Source of the DNA: Paenibacillus antri
Lineage (GTDB): Bacteria > Bacillota > Bacilli > Paenibacillales > YIM-B00363
Assembly: GCF_005765165.1 (NCBI RefSeq)
Contig: NZ_VCIW01000011.1
Coordinates: 124,001 to 188,000, forward strand
DNA: 64,000 nucleotides
Reading direction: 5' to 3'
Part shown: positions 39,813 through 48,570 of the stretch, in pieces
Layout of the letters: each line of letters starts with the position of its first letter
Numbering within the stretch: the first letter of the stretch is position 1
Program-made: the position numbers and the translations under genes
The notes under the pieces: model-generated
Told to the model about the DNA's origin: nothing
The model's database searches: none
The model's input: only the letters and a program-made list of their open reading frames with translations

Positions 39813-40073
39813 TTACTCGTCGTACGGCCATATGCCGCGCGGCACGCTCGCGCGGTCGCCCGGGTCGCTCTCGTCCCCGGTTTCGAGATCGGTCAGCTTC
39901 CGCTTGTCGGTCTCGTTCAGCGCCATGGAACGGAGCGCCTCCTTGCCGGCCGTCTCTTTATTGACGGAAGCGACGTTGTTCCCGCCCGGACCGCGGTCGT
40001 CCAACGCGACTTCGGTCGCGCTCATGCGGTGCAGTTCGTTTTCCGCGTGGGTGATCTTCGCATCGTTCTTCAT
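39813..40073 (-). CDS. Small hydrophilic protein of unknown function
   Basis: An 86-residue, soluble, highly charged protein with no predicted membrane span (LHRMSATEVALDDRGPGGNN, then NETDKRKLTDLETGDESDPG). No family recognised. Composition (many charged residues, few aromatics) suggests a largely disordered protein. The ATG follows GAGAGGA at 13 bp. It is 41 bp downstream of the flavoprotein gene on the same strand and may share its transcript. Confidence 0.6.
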   Translation of the reverse strand: MKNDAKITHAENELHRMSATEVALDDRGPGGNNVASVNKETAGKEALRSMALNETDKRKLTDLETGDESDPGDRASVPRGIWPYDE

Positions 40074-40114
40074 TGCTCATCCATCCTCTCTGCTATCGTT
40101 CGACCTGTACCGGA

Positions 40115-41095
40115 TTAGGGTTTGCCCGCGCCGACCAAGCTATGCGCCGGGGTCGGCGGAGCTCCCTCGGACGCTTTCTCCCGGGAGAGCAGCCACTTAT
40201 GCATCCAGATCGCCGACTGCAGCCCTTCGCCCATCGCGATGACGAGCTGCTCCGAATGCACCCCGACGTCGCCCGCCGCCCAGACGCCGGGGACGCTCGT
40301 CATCTTCGTCCGGGGATCGGTCACGATATGCTTCGTCTCCATCCGCTCGACGTGCAGCTGCTTCGCGAGATCGGTCCGGACCTCGTTGCCGCCGAAGGCG
40401 ACGAACGCCCGCTCCGCCTCGAGCGTCTCTCCCGCAGCGAGCGCGACGCCGCGAAACCGGCCTAACGTCTCCTCCCCTTCCGTCAGCACGCGCTCGATCG
40501 CGGCGTCCACCGTTCGGATGCCCGCGTTCCGCAGCTTCTCGGCGAGCGACGCGTCCACGGGCTTCCGCTCGTGGTTCACGAAGATCAGCTCGTTGCAGAA
40601 GTAAGTCAGCGCGAGCGCCATCTTCGCCCCCGCGTTCCCGGACCCGAGCACGAGCGTGCGCTTGTCCCGCGTCTCGTACCCGTCGCAGTCGGGACAAATA
40701 AAGACGGTCAACCCGAGGCAGCCTCGCAGCCCGGGCAAGTCCGGAAGCCGGTCCATGACGCCGGTGGCGATCAGGAGCGTCTTCCCCTCGTATGCGGTCG
40801 GCAAACTTTGCTCCGTCTCGCACGTAATCAGGAAGCCGGCTTCGTATTTCTCCGCCTTCGTCGCGTCCCCTTCCGCGAATTCCACGCCGTACCCTTGCGC
40901 TTGCCGACGACCGAGCGCGCGAAGCGTCTCCCCGCTGACGCCCTCCGGGTAGCCAAGCACGTTATGGTAGTTCCGGCACAACGTCGAACGTCCGTCCCCC
41001 CGGTCGATGACCAGCGTCTTCCGACGGTACCGCCCGAGCTGGATCGACGCCTGCAGCCCGGCGATGCCGCCGCCTACGATGATACAATCGTACAT
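40115..41095 (-). CDS. Thioredoxin-reductase-like FAD/NAD(P) oxidoreductase
   Basis: A 326-residue flavoprotein of the TrxB-like group. FAD-binding GGGIAG is at 8-13, the redox pair C134/C137 is in FICPDCDGYE, a second dinucleotide site is GSGNAG near 151, and the C-terminal FAD motif is GVWAAGDVG. The CxxC pair sits between the domains as in thioredoxin reductase, but the surrounding sequence differs from true TrxB (CPDC rather than CATC), so the acceptor is uncertain. The start ATG at 41095 follows GAGAGGGG; a GTG at 41107 is possible. Confidence 0.85.
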   Translation of the reverse strand: MYDCIIVGGGIAGLQASIQLGRYRRKTLVIDRGDGRSTLCRNYHNVLGYPEGVSGETLRALGRRQAQGYGVEFAEGDATKAEKYEAGFLITCETEQSLPTAYEGKTLLIATGVMDRLPDLPGLRGCLGLTVFICPDCDGYETRDKRTLVLGSGNAGAKMALALTYFCNELIFVNHERKPVDASLAEKLRNAGIRTVDAAIERVLTEGEETLGRFRGVALAAGETLEAERAFVAFGGNEVRTDLAKQLHVERMETKHIVTDPRTKMTSVPGVWAAGDVGVHSEQLVIAMGEGLQSAIWMHKWLLSREKASEGAPPTPAHSLVGAGKP

Positions 41096-41181
41096 AAGAA
41101 AAGACACCCCTCTCTGCCGTCGCGTCTCGATCGAAGCCGAAACCGCGCTTTAGCCTTTAGGGTGTCCTATCCGAAGTAGAA

Positions 41182-41946
41182 CTATATAAGCTTGATGCCG
41201 CTCAGCAGAATGAGCGTCGCCACCACCGCGCGCAGCGGCTTCGACGGCACCTTCGTGCTCAGCGCGCTGCCGGCCAACACGCCGGGCACCGAGCCGATGA
41301 GCAGGTTGAACGCGAGACCGTAGTCGACGTTGCCCATGCCGGCGTGGAGCGCGCCCGCCACCGTCACGAGGAAGAAGGCATGTACGATATCGGTGCCGAC
41401 GACTTCGGACGACTTGAGCCTGAACAAGTAGATGATCGCGATGGCGAACAGCGAGCCCGAGCCGACGGACGTCAATCCGACGACGAAGCCGAGCGCGAAG
41501 CCGATGCCGACCGTCAGCCACTTCTTCTCTTCCATGGGCTTGGCCTGCCATTTGTTCTCCTTTTCGGTCTTCCACCCGATCAAGCGCAGCAGAATCGCCG
41601 CCGCCACGACGACGAGCATAATGCCGAGCGCGGTGCGGATCACGTGCTCCTGGTTGTCGAAGAACTGGTCGAACACCTTCAAGAGGCCGACGGCGATGAC
41701 CGCGCCAGGGATGCTGCCGCTGGCGAGATACCCGACCAGCTTCCACTTCACCGTATGCTGCCGCCAATGCTGGAAGCCGCCGAATAATTTCGTGATGGAG
41801 TTATAAAATAAATCCGTGCCGACCGCCACCGTCGCCGGAAATCCGAACCAAATCAGGACGGGCGTCAATAGCGCGGCGCCGCCGACGCCGGTCAGCCCCA
41901 CCAGGAAGCCGACGCATAGTCCGATAATCGCAGTCGTGATATCCAT
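41182..41946 (-). CDS. TauE/SafE family permease (sulfite/organosulfonate exporter type)
   Basis: A 254-residue membrane protein with about eight spans and the duplicated family motif: GFLVGLTGVGGAALLTPVLI in the first half and GFVVGLTSVGSGSLFAIAII in the second. Members move sulfite, sulfonates or related anions. The ATG at 41946 follows GGTGGAG and starts the usual family N-terminus; upstream codons lack a ribosome site. Other sulfur-related genes (a cysteine dioxygenase-like cupin and the sulfate ABC operon) lie 3-9 kb away. Confidence 0.88.
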   Translation of the reverse strand: MDITTAIIGLCVGFLVGLTGVGGAALLTPVLIWFGFPATVAVGTDLFYNSITKLFGGFQHWRQHTVKWKLVGYLASGSIPGAVIAVGLLKVFDQFFDNQEHVIRTALGIMLVVVAAAILLRLIGWKTEKENKWQAKPMEEKKWLTVGIGFALGFVVGLTSVGSGSLFAIAIIYLFRLKSSEVVGTDIVHAFFLVTVAGALHAGMGNVDYGLAFNLLIGSVPGVLAGSALSTKVPSKPLRAVVATLILLSGIKLI

Positions 41947-42109
41947 GTCTCCACCCGCTTCTCTCTTAATCCCTAGTATATTAATAGGAATTATAAGATT
42001 AATAAGCTCGTCTTGTAAAGCGAAAGATTTCACAGAACGGTCGTTTCCTTTTTGTACGCGTTGGCGTTATAATGGAGGACATAGAGAAACGTTAAAGGAG
42101 GTCCGAGCC

Positions 42110-42214
42110 GTGTCTTTTTCCATGGTTTTCTGGATCGTCATGCTCGTGCTAAGCTTGTTCTTGGTCACGATCTTTACTTCGTCGTACAACGACGATAAGA
42201 CGAAGGGCTTGTAA
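42110..42214 (+). CDS. Single-span membrane peptide (34 aa)
   Basis: A GTG-started 34-codon gene with an excellent ribosome site (AAAGGAGG, 8 bp before the start). The product is one hydrophobic helix (MVFWIVMLVLSLFLVTIF) with a short charged tail ending NDDKTKGL. A -10-like TATAAT lies at 42068-42073. A terminator follows 8 bp after the stop. Regulatory or stress-related small membrane proteins have this form, but the function is unknown. Confidence 0.75.
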   Translation: MSFSMVFWIVMLVLSLFLVTIFTSSYNDDKTKGL

Positions 42215-42222
42215 GCCGCCCC

Positions 42223-42260
42223 GGAAGACCGTCCCGCCTCGGCGGAGACGGTCTTCTTTT
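42223..42260 (+). terminator. Intrinsic terminator
   Basis: GAAGACCGTC pairs with GACGGTCTTC, with an inner CCGCC/GGCGG stem, followed by five T. Confidence 0.9.
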
Positions 42261-42370
42261 TCGTTCGATACCCGAAGATAAGCGTAGTATTCCCGAAGGA
42301 ACGCGAAGCCCTCCGCGTCCGCCGTATCCTATGATAAACAGGAACGGATCAACGCTTAGGAGGGTTCCAT

Positions 42371-43102
42371 ATGTCGCTAACGACGGAAGACGTACGACAT
42401 TACCGCGACAACGGGTATGTACTGCATAAGAAACAACTATTTTCTCCCGCGAAGATGAAAGCGTTATCCGATATCTTCGAAGAGCAGTGGGAGGCGGTCG
42501 GACGGAAGCTGAACAGCGAGCTCGATACGCCTCACTTCCGGGACGAACGGCTGCTCGAATTTCTGCTTGCCGACGAAGTGCTCGACCTCGTGGAGCCGCT
42601 CATCGGCCCGAACATCGGTCTCTGGTCGAGCCACTTCATCTGCAAGGAGCCGTTCGTCGGCAAGCAGACGCCGTGGCACGAGGATTCCGCCTATTGGAAC
42701 GGACGGCTCACCCGCTTCGACAAGATCGTCACGGTCTGGCTGGCGATCGACCGCAGCACGCGGGAGAACGGCTGCATGCGCGTCATTCCGGGGACGCATC
42801 ATAACGGATTTTCGGAATACGAGGCGGTCGATTCGAACGAGAACATCTTCTCGACGGAGATCAAGTCGATCGACAAGTCGAAGGCGGTGTATTTCGAGCT
42901 GGAGCCCGGGGAATGCTCTCTGCACGATTCGCGGATCGTGCACGGCGCGGAAGCCAATAAGAGCCCGAATCGGAGATGCGGGTATACGATGCGGTACTTT
43001 TCGACGGAAGCCAGGGTCATTCCCGAGAAAAATCCGGGATTTAAAGTGTGGTTGGCGCGCGGGAAGGACGTAGCGGGGAACAATCCGTTCGTTAACTTGT
43101 AA
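42371..43102 (+). CDS. Phytanoyl-CoA dioxygenase (PhyH)-family protein
   Basis: A 243-residue Fe(II)/2-oxoglutarate-dependent oxygenase. The iron ligands are H103 and D105 in PWHEDSAYW and H191 in DSRIVHGAEANKSPNRR, where the Arg at the end binds 2-oxoglutarate. The substrate is unknown; PhyH-like enzymes of this kind are frequent beside AraC regulators in Paenibacillus. The ATG follows TTAGGAGGG. It is 31 bp upstream of an AraC-type regulator gene, so the two form an operon. Confidence 0.88.
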   Translation: MSLTTEDVRHYRDNGYVLHKKQLFSPAKMKALSDIFEEQWEAVGRKLNSELDTPHFRDERLLEFLLADEVLDLVEPLIGPNIGLWSSHFICKEPFVGKQTPWHEDSAYWNGRLTRFDKIVTVWLAIDRSTRENGCMRVIPGTHHNGFSEYEAVDSNENIFSTEIKSIDKSKAVYFELEPGECSLHDSRIVHGAEANKSPNRRCGYTMRYFSTEARVIPEKNPGFKVWLARGKDVAGNNPFVNL

Positions 43103-43133
43103 TTTTTTTTGGGGAAAAGGGGGCGCGGCAACG

Positions 43134-44012
43134 ATGAATCGACGGCATCCGGAACGGTTGACGAACGAGCGGTATTTAACGCTGTCGTCCCCTTTCCGCA
43201 TTTTTAAACATGAGATCAGCGTCCCTATCGACGTTCATTGGCATGAATTTTACGAGCTGGCGCTCGTCGTCTCGGGCGAAGGCACCCATGTGCTGAACGG
43301 GGCGCCGGGACCGATGAGGCGAGGGACGATGTTTCTGCTGTCGCCCGCCGACTTCCACGAGCTGATTCCGGACGCGGGGGAGACGCTCCGCTTGTTCAAC
43401 GTCATCTTCACCCGGCAGTTTCTTCGGGACGAGCTGTATGCGCTGCTGTTCCACGAACCGCGGGAGTATGCGTTCGACTTCGAGGAACGGGACATGCCGC
43501 CCCTCGTCGACGCCTGCGAACGGCTGTGGACGGAGTCGCGCGAGCCGGGCTTCGGCAGCGACCTCCTCATCCAAGGCTCGCTCGAGCGGCTTCTCATCGA
43601 GCTCGCCCGACGCGCGCGAACGGCCCATGGCGGCGGCGGCGTTCGTCCGCAGCCCGGGCATCCGTCGATCCGGCGAGCGATCGCTTATATCGAACGCCAC
43701 TTCCGCGACGCGATCTCGCTCTCGGACGTGTCTTCGTACGCCGGTCTTTCCGCGGGCCACTTCTCGGAATGCTTCCGCGCGCAGGTCGGGTCGACGTTCC
43801 AGTCGTTCCTCCAACAGCAGCGTCTTCGGTTCGCCGCTTCCTTGCTTACGGCTACGACGCTTCCGGTGACGGAAATTTGTTATGCGTCGGGCTTCAACAC
43901 CGTCTCTCATTTCGAAAAGGCGTTCAAATCCCGCTTCGACGCCTCTCCGCGGGCGTATCGGCAGCGTCGAACGCTCGTCACTCCTCCCGAACGTTCGGAA
44001 TCCGATCCGTAA
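43134..44012 (+). CDS. AraC-family transcriptional regulator with cupin sensor domain
   Basis: A 292-residue regulator: an N-terminal cupin-like ligand domain (VHWHEFYELALVVSGEGTHV near residue 35) and a C-terminal pair of helix-turn-helix motifs (ISLSDVSSYAGLSAGHFSEC and LPVTEICYASGFNTVSHFEK, then FDASPRAYRQ). It probably controls the phyH-like gene just upstream. Its last 35 bp overlap the end of the convergent YjbR-like gene. The ribosome site is weak (AAAAGGGGG at a distance). Confidence 0.9.
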   Translation: MNRRHPERLTNERYLTLSSPFRIFKHEISVPIDVHWHEFYELALVVSGEGTHVLNGAPGPMRRGTMFLLSPADFHELIPDAGETLRLFNVIFTRQFLRDELYALLFHEPREYAFDFEERDMPPLVDACERLWTESREPGFGSDLLIQGSLERLLIELARRARTAHGGGGVRPQPGHPSIRRAIAYIERHFRDAISLSDVSSYAGLSAGHFSECFRAQVGSTFQSFLQQQRLRFAASLLTATTLPVTEICYASGFNTVSHFEKAFKSRFDASPRAYRQRRTLVTPPERSESDP

Positions 44013-44352
44013 GCGACTCCCGCTCCCGCTTCGGCAGCGACTTCGCGACGAGCGCGTACGAATGATCGATCATCCAGCGTACGTCCTTCTCCGGCACGGT
44101 GCCGTCGAGAACGACCGTATTCCAATGCGTCTTGTTCAGGTGGTACCCCGGCTTCACCGCCTCGAATTCATGCCGCAGCATGAGCGCCGTCTCGGGGTCG
44201 CACTTGAGCGACTGATGGACCGGCTCTCCCCCGCCGACCAGCGCGAACATCTTCGACGCGACCTTCACTACCAGCGGTTCCGGTCCGAACGGGTAGTCCT
44301 CCCAAGCGCCGGGCTTGTCGATACACCACTTCGTCACCGTCTCGCGATCCAT
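43978..44352 (-). CDS. MmcQ/YjbR family protein
   Basis: A 124-residue protein of the MmcQ/YjbR (CyaY-like fold) family, recognised by CIDKPGAWEDYPFGPEPLVV at the N-terminus and YHLNKTHWNTVVLDG in the middle. Family members are thought to bind DNA, but the function is not settled. The ATG follows AAGGAG. Its 3' end overlaps the AraC gene tail-to-tail by 35 bp, without an intervening terminator. The 276 bp between it and the next gene at 44629 hold no feature I can support. Confidence 0.88.
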   Translation of the reverse strand: MDRETVTKWCIDKPGAWEDYPFGPEPLVVKVASKMFALVGGGEPVHQSLKCDPETALMLRHEFEAVKPGYHLNKTHWNTVVLDGTVPEKDVRWMIDHSYALVAKSLPKRERESLTDRIPNVREE

Positions 44353-44628
44353 ACTCCTTGTCCCCCCGATAAAATATTTTTGGCAATATGTTCGACTCGA
44401 CTCCGATTCCCTTCATTGTAGAGTTCTCGTCTCGCTTCTTGCAACCGCCGCTTTCGGCCGCTTTGAAACATTCGTCTGGGCGTCCGCCCGGAAATCGCCT
44501 CTCCAGACCGCGCTTCACCCGACGCCGTCGTCGACGGTCCCGGAACCCCGACTTCTGCAATTTAATAGAAATATAGCAGAAGAACGTTGCAAACGGTCTC
44601 AAATGCGATTCATCGGGAGAGGGTATCC

Positions 44629-45090
44629 ATGGAATTAAGCGATTGTATTCAGAAGCAATTCAGCAGGGTGGAGGTTTGGTCCGAAGAAACCATCGGAGAA
44701 GCGTTAAGCGGCATCCCGGAGCTGGATGCGCTCGTCCGTCCTTACGTCACGGAGCCGGACGGCCATGCGTACGGCAGGAACGTCGTGTATGCAGACGAGC
44801 GAATGGAGGCGATCGTCATCCACTTGCCGGCGGGCGCGCGAACCGCGATCCATGATCACGGCGTCTCGATCGGCTGCGCCGTCGTCGTCGAGGGGCGGAT
44901 GACGAACGAAGTGTACCGCTTGGATCCGGGCGGCCGGCTTCGCCTCGCCGAGGCGGACGCGCATCGCGCGGGAGAGCGGATGCCTTCGCCCGCCGGCGTC
45001 ATCCACCGGATGCGCAACGACGGCGACGCGCGGCTCGTATCCCTTCACGTCTACGCCCCGCCGCTTCGCGGCATGACCCGCTACGACTAG
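44629..45090 (+). CDS. Cysteine dioxygenase-like cupin protein
   Basis: A 153-residue cupin of the cysteine dioxygenase family, which oxidises cysteine to cysteine sulfinate. The iron-site motif HDHGVSIGCAVVVEG supplies two His ligands and the Cys that forms a Cys-Tyr cofactor in many members; the third His lies in GVIHRMRND. A Tyr near the C-terminus (HVYAPP) fits the catalytic Tyr. The ATG follows GGGAGAGG. Nearby sulfate-uptake genes fit a role in sulfur amino-acid balance, which is inference. Confidence 0.8.
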   Translation: MELSDCIQKQFSRVEVWSEETIGEALSGIPELDALVRPYVTEPDGHAYGRNVVYADERMEAIVIHLPAGARTAIHDHGVSIGCAVVVEGRMTNEVYRLDPGGRLRLAEADAHRAGERMPSPAGVIHRMRNDGDARLVSLHVYAPPLRGMTRYD

Positions 45091-45096
45091 CGCAAC

Positions 45097-45147
45097 AACA
45101 CCCCATTGCGACAGGTCGCGCTTCGCGGACCGCAATGGGGTGTTTTC
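45097..45147. terminator. Bidirectional terminator
   Basis: AACACCCCATTGCG and CGCAATGGGGTGTT form a 14-bp stem, followed by TT on the plus strand; on the minus strand GTTGCGC follows. It lies between two convergent genes. Confidence 0.75.
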
Positions 45148-45475
45148 ACTTGGCTGCGTCGATCCATTGGTCGGCCCAACGTCCGATGTCTTCGAATAAC
45201 GGGGACAGCGCCTTGCCCTTCTCGGTCAAGGAATACTCGATGCGTACGGGCATCTCCGGATAGACGTCGCGGCGGATCAAGCCTTCCGCTTCCAGCTCTC
45301 GGAGCCGCTCGGTCAGCATCTTGCCGCTGAGATTCGGGATGAACGCTTCGATCGCGTGGAACCGCTGCGGTCCCGGCAGCAGGGCGAAAATAATGAGCGC
45401 GGTCCAACGCTTGCCTAACAATTCCATCGCCTTCTCGAAGCGAGGACATAACTGCGACTGATTCGATGGGTTCAA
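45146..45475 (-). CDS. HxlR-family transcriptional regulator
   Basis: A 109-residue winged-helix regulator with the family signature: C-P-RFEKAMELLGKRWTALII near the N-terminus and GPQRFHAIEAFIPNLSGKML, then LTERLRELEAEGLIRRDVY. Members sense aldehydes, quinones or redox state through the N-terminal Cys seen here in QLCPRF. The TTG at 45475 is chosen because AAGAAGGTG lies 5-8 bp upstream and it gives the normal family length. The upstream region has the A/T-rich inverted sequence TATACTTTCTATATA, a candidate operator. Confidence 0.85.
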   Translation of the reverse strand: MNPSNQSQLCPRFEKAMELLGKRWTALIIFALLPGPQRFHAIEAFIPNLSGKMLTERLRELEAEGLIRRDVYPEMPVRIEYSLTEKGKALSPLFEDIGRWADQWIDAAK

Positions 45476-45559
45476 CGGGTTCACCTTCTTTATATAGAAA
45501 GTATACCATCGAGCGCCGCAGGAATACATCCGCAATCCGAGCCGAAACCGCTCCTAATT

Positions 45560-46618
45560 CTATATATGCACCGGCATCGGGTCGACCTTCATGCCGTTCT
45601 CGACGACGGCGCAGCGTTCGCCGTCGAACGTGTAGATGCGATGGATGAGCGTCCACACCGCATCCCCCGGCTTCAGCGCCTCGCGCTCGAGCGACCAGTA
45701 CGCGGTCACGATGCCCGCGTCGAGCTGCACGTCGATCTGCCAATGGCGGCCGCGGAAGGTGACATCCTTCACGACGCCCTGCTCGGACGCGTTCGGGAAC
45801 GACAGCTCCTTCGCCGTCCCCACCTCGACGAACTCCGGCCGCACGACGGCGCGGTCGACGCGCCCGATCTCTTCGAACCCTTTCAGTTGGTCCGGGCGTT
45901 CCAGCACGTTCGTTTCGCCGACGAAGCTCGCGACGAACGGCGTCGCCGGACGCTGGTAGATGTCCAGCGGCGAACCTTGCTGTTCCAATCGGCCGCCGTG
46001 GATGATCATGATTTCGTCAGCCACCTCGACGGCCTCCTCCTGATCGTGCGTGACGAAGATCGTCGTGATGCCGACTTGGCGGATCATCTCCTTCAGCCAC
46101 GTCCGCAGCTCCTTGCGCACCTTCGCGTCGATCGCGGCGAACGGCTCGTCGAGCAGCAGCAGCTTCGGCTCCGGCGCAAGCGCCCGAGCGAACGCGACGC
46201 GTTGGCGCTGGCCGCCCGACAACTGATGCGGCAGCCGCTTCTCGAGACCGCGCAGCCCGGTCAGCTCGATCAGCTCGGAGACGCGCCGCGCGATGACGTC
46301 CTTCTTCTTTTTCTGCACGGTCAGCCCGAACGCGATGTTGCTTTCGACGGTCATGTGCCGGAACAGCGCATAGTTCTGAAAGACGAACCCGATGCCCCGC
46401 TCCTGCGGCAGGACGTCGTTCACGCGGCGGCCGTCGAACAGGATCTCTCCGCCGTCCGGCGTCTCGAGACCGGCCAGCATACGCAGAATCGTCGTCTTGC
46501 CGCCGCCGCTCGGGCCCAGGAAGCCGATCAGCTTACCGTCCTCGATGTCGAACGATACCCCCTTCGACGCCTCGAAATCGCCGAACCGCTTCGTCAGCCC
46601 TTCCACCTTAATTCGCAT
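45560..46618 (-). CDS. cysA: Sulfate ABC transporter ATP-binding protein CysA
   Basis: A 352-residue ATPase with Walker A GPSGGGKTT at 35-43, signature LSGGQRQRVAFARAL and Walker B LLLDEPFAAID. The C-terminal ~110 residues form the TOBE-type regulatory domain (VRPEFVEVG, then VKDVTFRGRHWQIDVQLDAG), which marks it as CysA rather than a general ATPase. Its start overlaps the cysW end by 11 bp. Last gene of the sulfate operon. Confidence 0.93.
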   Translation of the reverse strand: MRIKVEGLTKRFGDFEASKGVSFDIEDGKLIGFLGPSGGGKTTILRMLAGLETPDGGEILFDGRRVNDVLPQERGIGFVFQNYALFRHMTVESNIAFGLTVQKKKKDVIARRVSELIELTGLRGLEKRLPHQLSGGQRQRVAFARALAPEPKLLLLDEPFAAIDAKVRKELRTWLKEMIRQVGITTIFVTHDQEEAVEVADEIMIIHGGRLEQQGSPLDIYQRPATPFVASFVGETNVLERPDQLKGFEEIGRVDRAVVRPEFVEVGTAKELSFPNASEQGVVKDVTFRGRHWQIDVQLDAGIVTAYWSLEREALKPGDAVWTLIHRIYTFDGERCAVVENGMKVDPMPVHI

Positions 46619-47513
46619 GCGCGTCCTCTCCTTTCGTTCCGCCGGCCAGCAGCGCCCGGTTTTTCCATTCCATCAAGCTCTTTACGATCAGCGTCGCGAG
46701 CGCCAGCAGCACGAGCAGCGAGGCGACCGCGAACGACGCCGTAAACTGATATTCGTTATACAAAATTTCGATATGCAGCGGCACCGTGTTCGTCATGCCC
46801 CGAATATGGCCCGAGACGACCGAGACGGCTCCGAATTCGCCCATCGCGCGGGCGTTGCACAGAATGACGCCGTATAATAAACCCCATTTGATGTTCGGGA
46901 GCGTAATTTTCCAGAAAATGCGCCATCCGCCGGCTCCCATGCTCGCCGCCGCTTCCTCCTCGCCGCTGCCCTGCGCCTGCATGACGGGGAGCAGCTCCCT
47001 CGCCACGAACGGGAAGGTGACGAAGATCGTCGCGAGCACGATGCCGGGAAGCGCGAAGATGATCTTGATATCGTGGCTTTGCAGCCAGGGTCCGAGCAGC
47101 CCTTGCGCCCCGAACAATAAGACGAAGATGAGACCGGATATGACCGGCGACACCGCGAACGGCAGGTCGATCAGCGTGATGAGAAGATTCTTTCCTTTGA
47201 ATTGGAACTTCGCGATCGCCCAGGCGGCCGCTACCCCGAAGATCGTATTGAGCGGCACCGCGATCGCCGCGGTAAGGAGCGTCAGCCTTATCGCCGCAAG
47301 GGCGTCCGGTTTGGTGATCGATGCGAAATACACTTGCGCGCCTTTGGAGAGCGCCTCGACGAGCACCGCCGCCAGCGGCAGCACCAGAACGAGACCTAAG
47401 AACAAGAATGCGACGCCGAGCAGCAGCCATCGAACGACGGGAGACTCGGTCAGATGCTTCGGCCTCGCCCCGGTTGAGGCGCCGGCCCCATGATTCGTTA
47501 CGTATCCGGCCAT
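46608..47513 (-). CDS. cysW: Sulfate ABC transporter permease CysW
   Basis: A 301-residue permease with six spans and the inner-membrane signature EEEAAASMGAGGWRIFWKIT, where the EAA loop docks onto CysA. Segments ITLIDLPFAVSPVISGLIFV and ILCNARAMGEFGAVSVVSGH are typical of CysW. It follows cysT by 15 bp; the start follows AGGAGGG. Confidence 0.94.
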   Translation of the reverse strand: MAGYVTNHGAGASTGARPKHLTESPVVRWLLLGVAFLFLGLVLVLPLAAVLVEALSKGAQVYFASITKPDALAAIRLTLLTAAIAVPLNTIFGVAAAWAIAKFQFKGKNLLITLIDLPFAVSPVISGLIFVLLFGAQGLLGPWLQSHDIKIIFALPGIVLATIFVTFPFVARELLPVMQAQGSGEEEAAASMGAGGWRIFWKITLPNIKWGLLYGVILCNARAMGEFGAVSVVSGHIRGMTNTVPLHIEILYNEYQFTASFAVASLLVLLALATLIVKSLMEWKNRALLAGGTKGEDAHAN

Positions 47514-47528
47514 CTTCGGGAATCCCTC

Positions 47529-48365
47529 CTATTTCGTCGTAAACCGGCGGTGGCTGAACCACTGCAGGACGTTGATGAGAAGCAGCAGCAGGAACGAGAA
47601 GACGAGCATCATGAGCGCGATCGCCGTCGCTCCCGTGTAATCGTATTGTTCGAGCTTCGTCATGATGAGCAGCGGCACGATTTCGGTTTTCATCGGCATG
47701 TTGCCCGAGATGAAGACGACGGAGCCGTATTCCCCGATGGAGCGGGAGAACGCGAGCGCGAAGCCGGTCAGGAGCGGAGGCAGCAGCTCGGGGAACAGCA
47801 CCTTGCGGAACGTGAGCCAGCGCTTCGCGCCGAGGCTGACGGCCGCTTCTTCGATTTCCTTCTCCAACTCGCCGATGACCGGCTGCACCGTGCGCACGAC
47901 GAACGGAAGCCCGATGAAGATGAGCGCCACCGTGATGCCGATCGGCGTGAACGCGACCTTGATGCCGAGCGGCTCCAGCCATTGGCCGATCCAGCCGTTC
48001 TGCGAATAGATCGCCGTCAGCGAGATGCCCGCGACCGCGGTCGGCAGCGCGAACGGCAGGTCGATCAAGCCGTCGACGAACCGCTTCCCCGGGAACGAAT
48101 AACGCGTGAGCACCCAGGCGACGAGGAAGCCGAAGACGACGTTGACGATCGCCGCGGCGAACGACGCTAGAATCGTAACGCGGAACGAGGCCAGCACGCG
48201 GTCGCTGGAGACGGCGTTCCACAGCTCCGCCCAGCCTGCTCCCGTCGCCTTGAGCGCGACCGCGGCGAGCGGAATCAACACGATGACGCTAAGGTAAAGC
48301 AGCGTAAACCCCATGGTCAGCCCGAAGCCGGGCAAGATGCTTTTCTGTACGAACCTAATTCTCAA
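47529..48365 (-). CDS. cysT: Sulfate ABC transporter permease CysT (CysU)
   Basis: A 278-residue permease with six spans and the EAA loop [40 protein letters not shown] and [19 protein letters not shown] are typical of the CysT subunit, which pairs with CysW. The start is a TTG at 48365 that lies inside the end of the upstream yezD-like gene, after GGAGG; translational coupling is likely. Confidence 0.94.
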   Translation of the reverse strand: MRIRFVQKSILPGFGLTMGFTLLYLSVIVLIPLAAVALKATGAGWAELWNAVSSDRVLASFRVTILASFAAAIVNVVFGFLVAWVLTRYSFPGKRFVDGLIDLPFALPTAVAGISLTAIYSQNGWIGQWLEPLGIKVAFTPIGITVALIFIGLPFVVRTVQPVIGELEKEIEEAAVSLGAKRWLTFRKVLFPELLPPLLTGFALAFSRSIGEYGSVVFISGNMPMKTEIVPLLIMTKLEQYDYTGATAIALMMLVFSFLLLLLINVLQWFSHRRFTTK

Positions 48366-48543
48366 GGGTCCCTTCGCCTCCAGTATGTCTGGTGGTGGAA
48401 TCGAATCTTCGCTTTTCCGTACGTTCGATTTGCACGATTTTTCCGTCGTGGACGACGATCTGGACGCTGCCGTATTTGATGCCAGCGAGACTGTCCGCGA
48501 TCCGCTTCAGCCAGGCCGAATCCCACTCGTTCGTTTGTTTCAT
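48355..48543 (-). CDS. YezD-like DUF2292 small protein
   Basis: A 62-residue protein of the DUF2292 family: [20 protein letters not shown], then [12 protein letters not shown], matching Bacillus subtilis YezD. Members are commonly found with sulfate or cysteine genes, as here, where it overlaps cysT by 11 bp. The function is unknown. The ATG at 48543 is 9 bp after GGAGGG. Confidence 0.85.
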   Translation of the reverse strand: MKQTNEWDSAWLKRIADSLAGIKYGSVQIVVHDGKIVQIERTEKRRFDSTTRHTGGEGTLEN

Positions 48544-48570
48544 CCCTCGGGTCCCTCCGTACAATCGTTA

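Noticed and set aside
38485-39831. Long repetitive proteins on both strands in the array (17-residue repeats such as RSFSDCRRRRGPIPARS)
   Set aside because: Frames are open on both strands because 51 is a multiple of 3 and the unit lacks stops. None has a ribosome site, and conservation follows the palindrome rather than codon positions.
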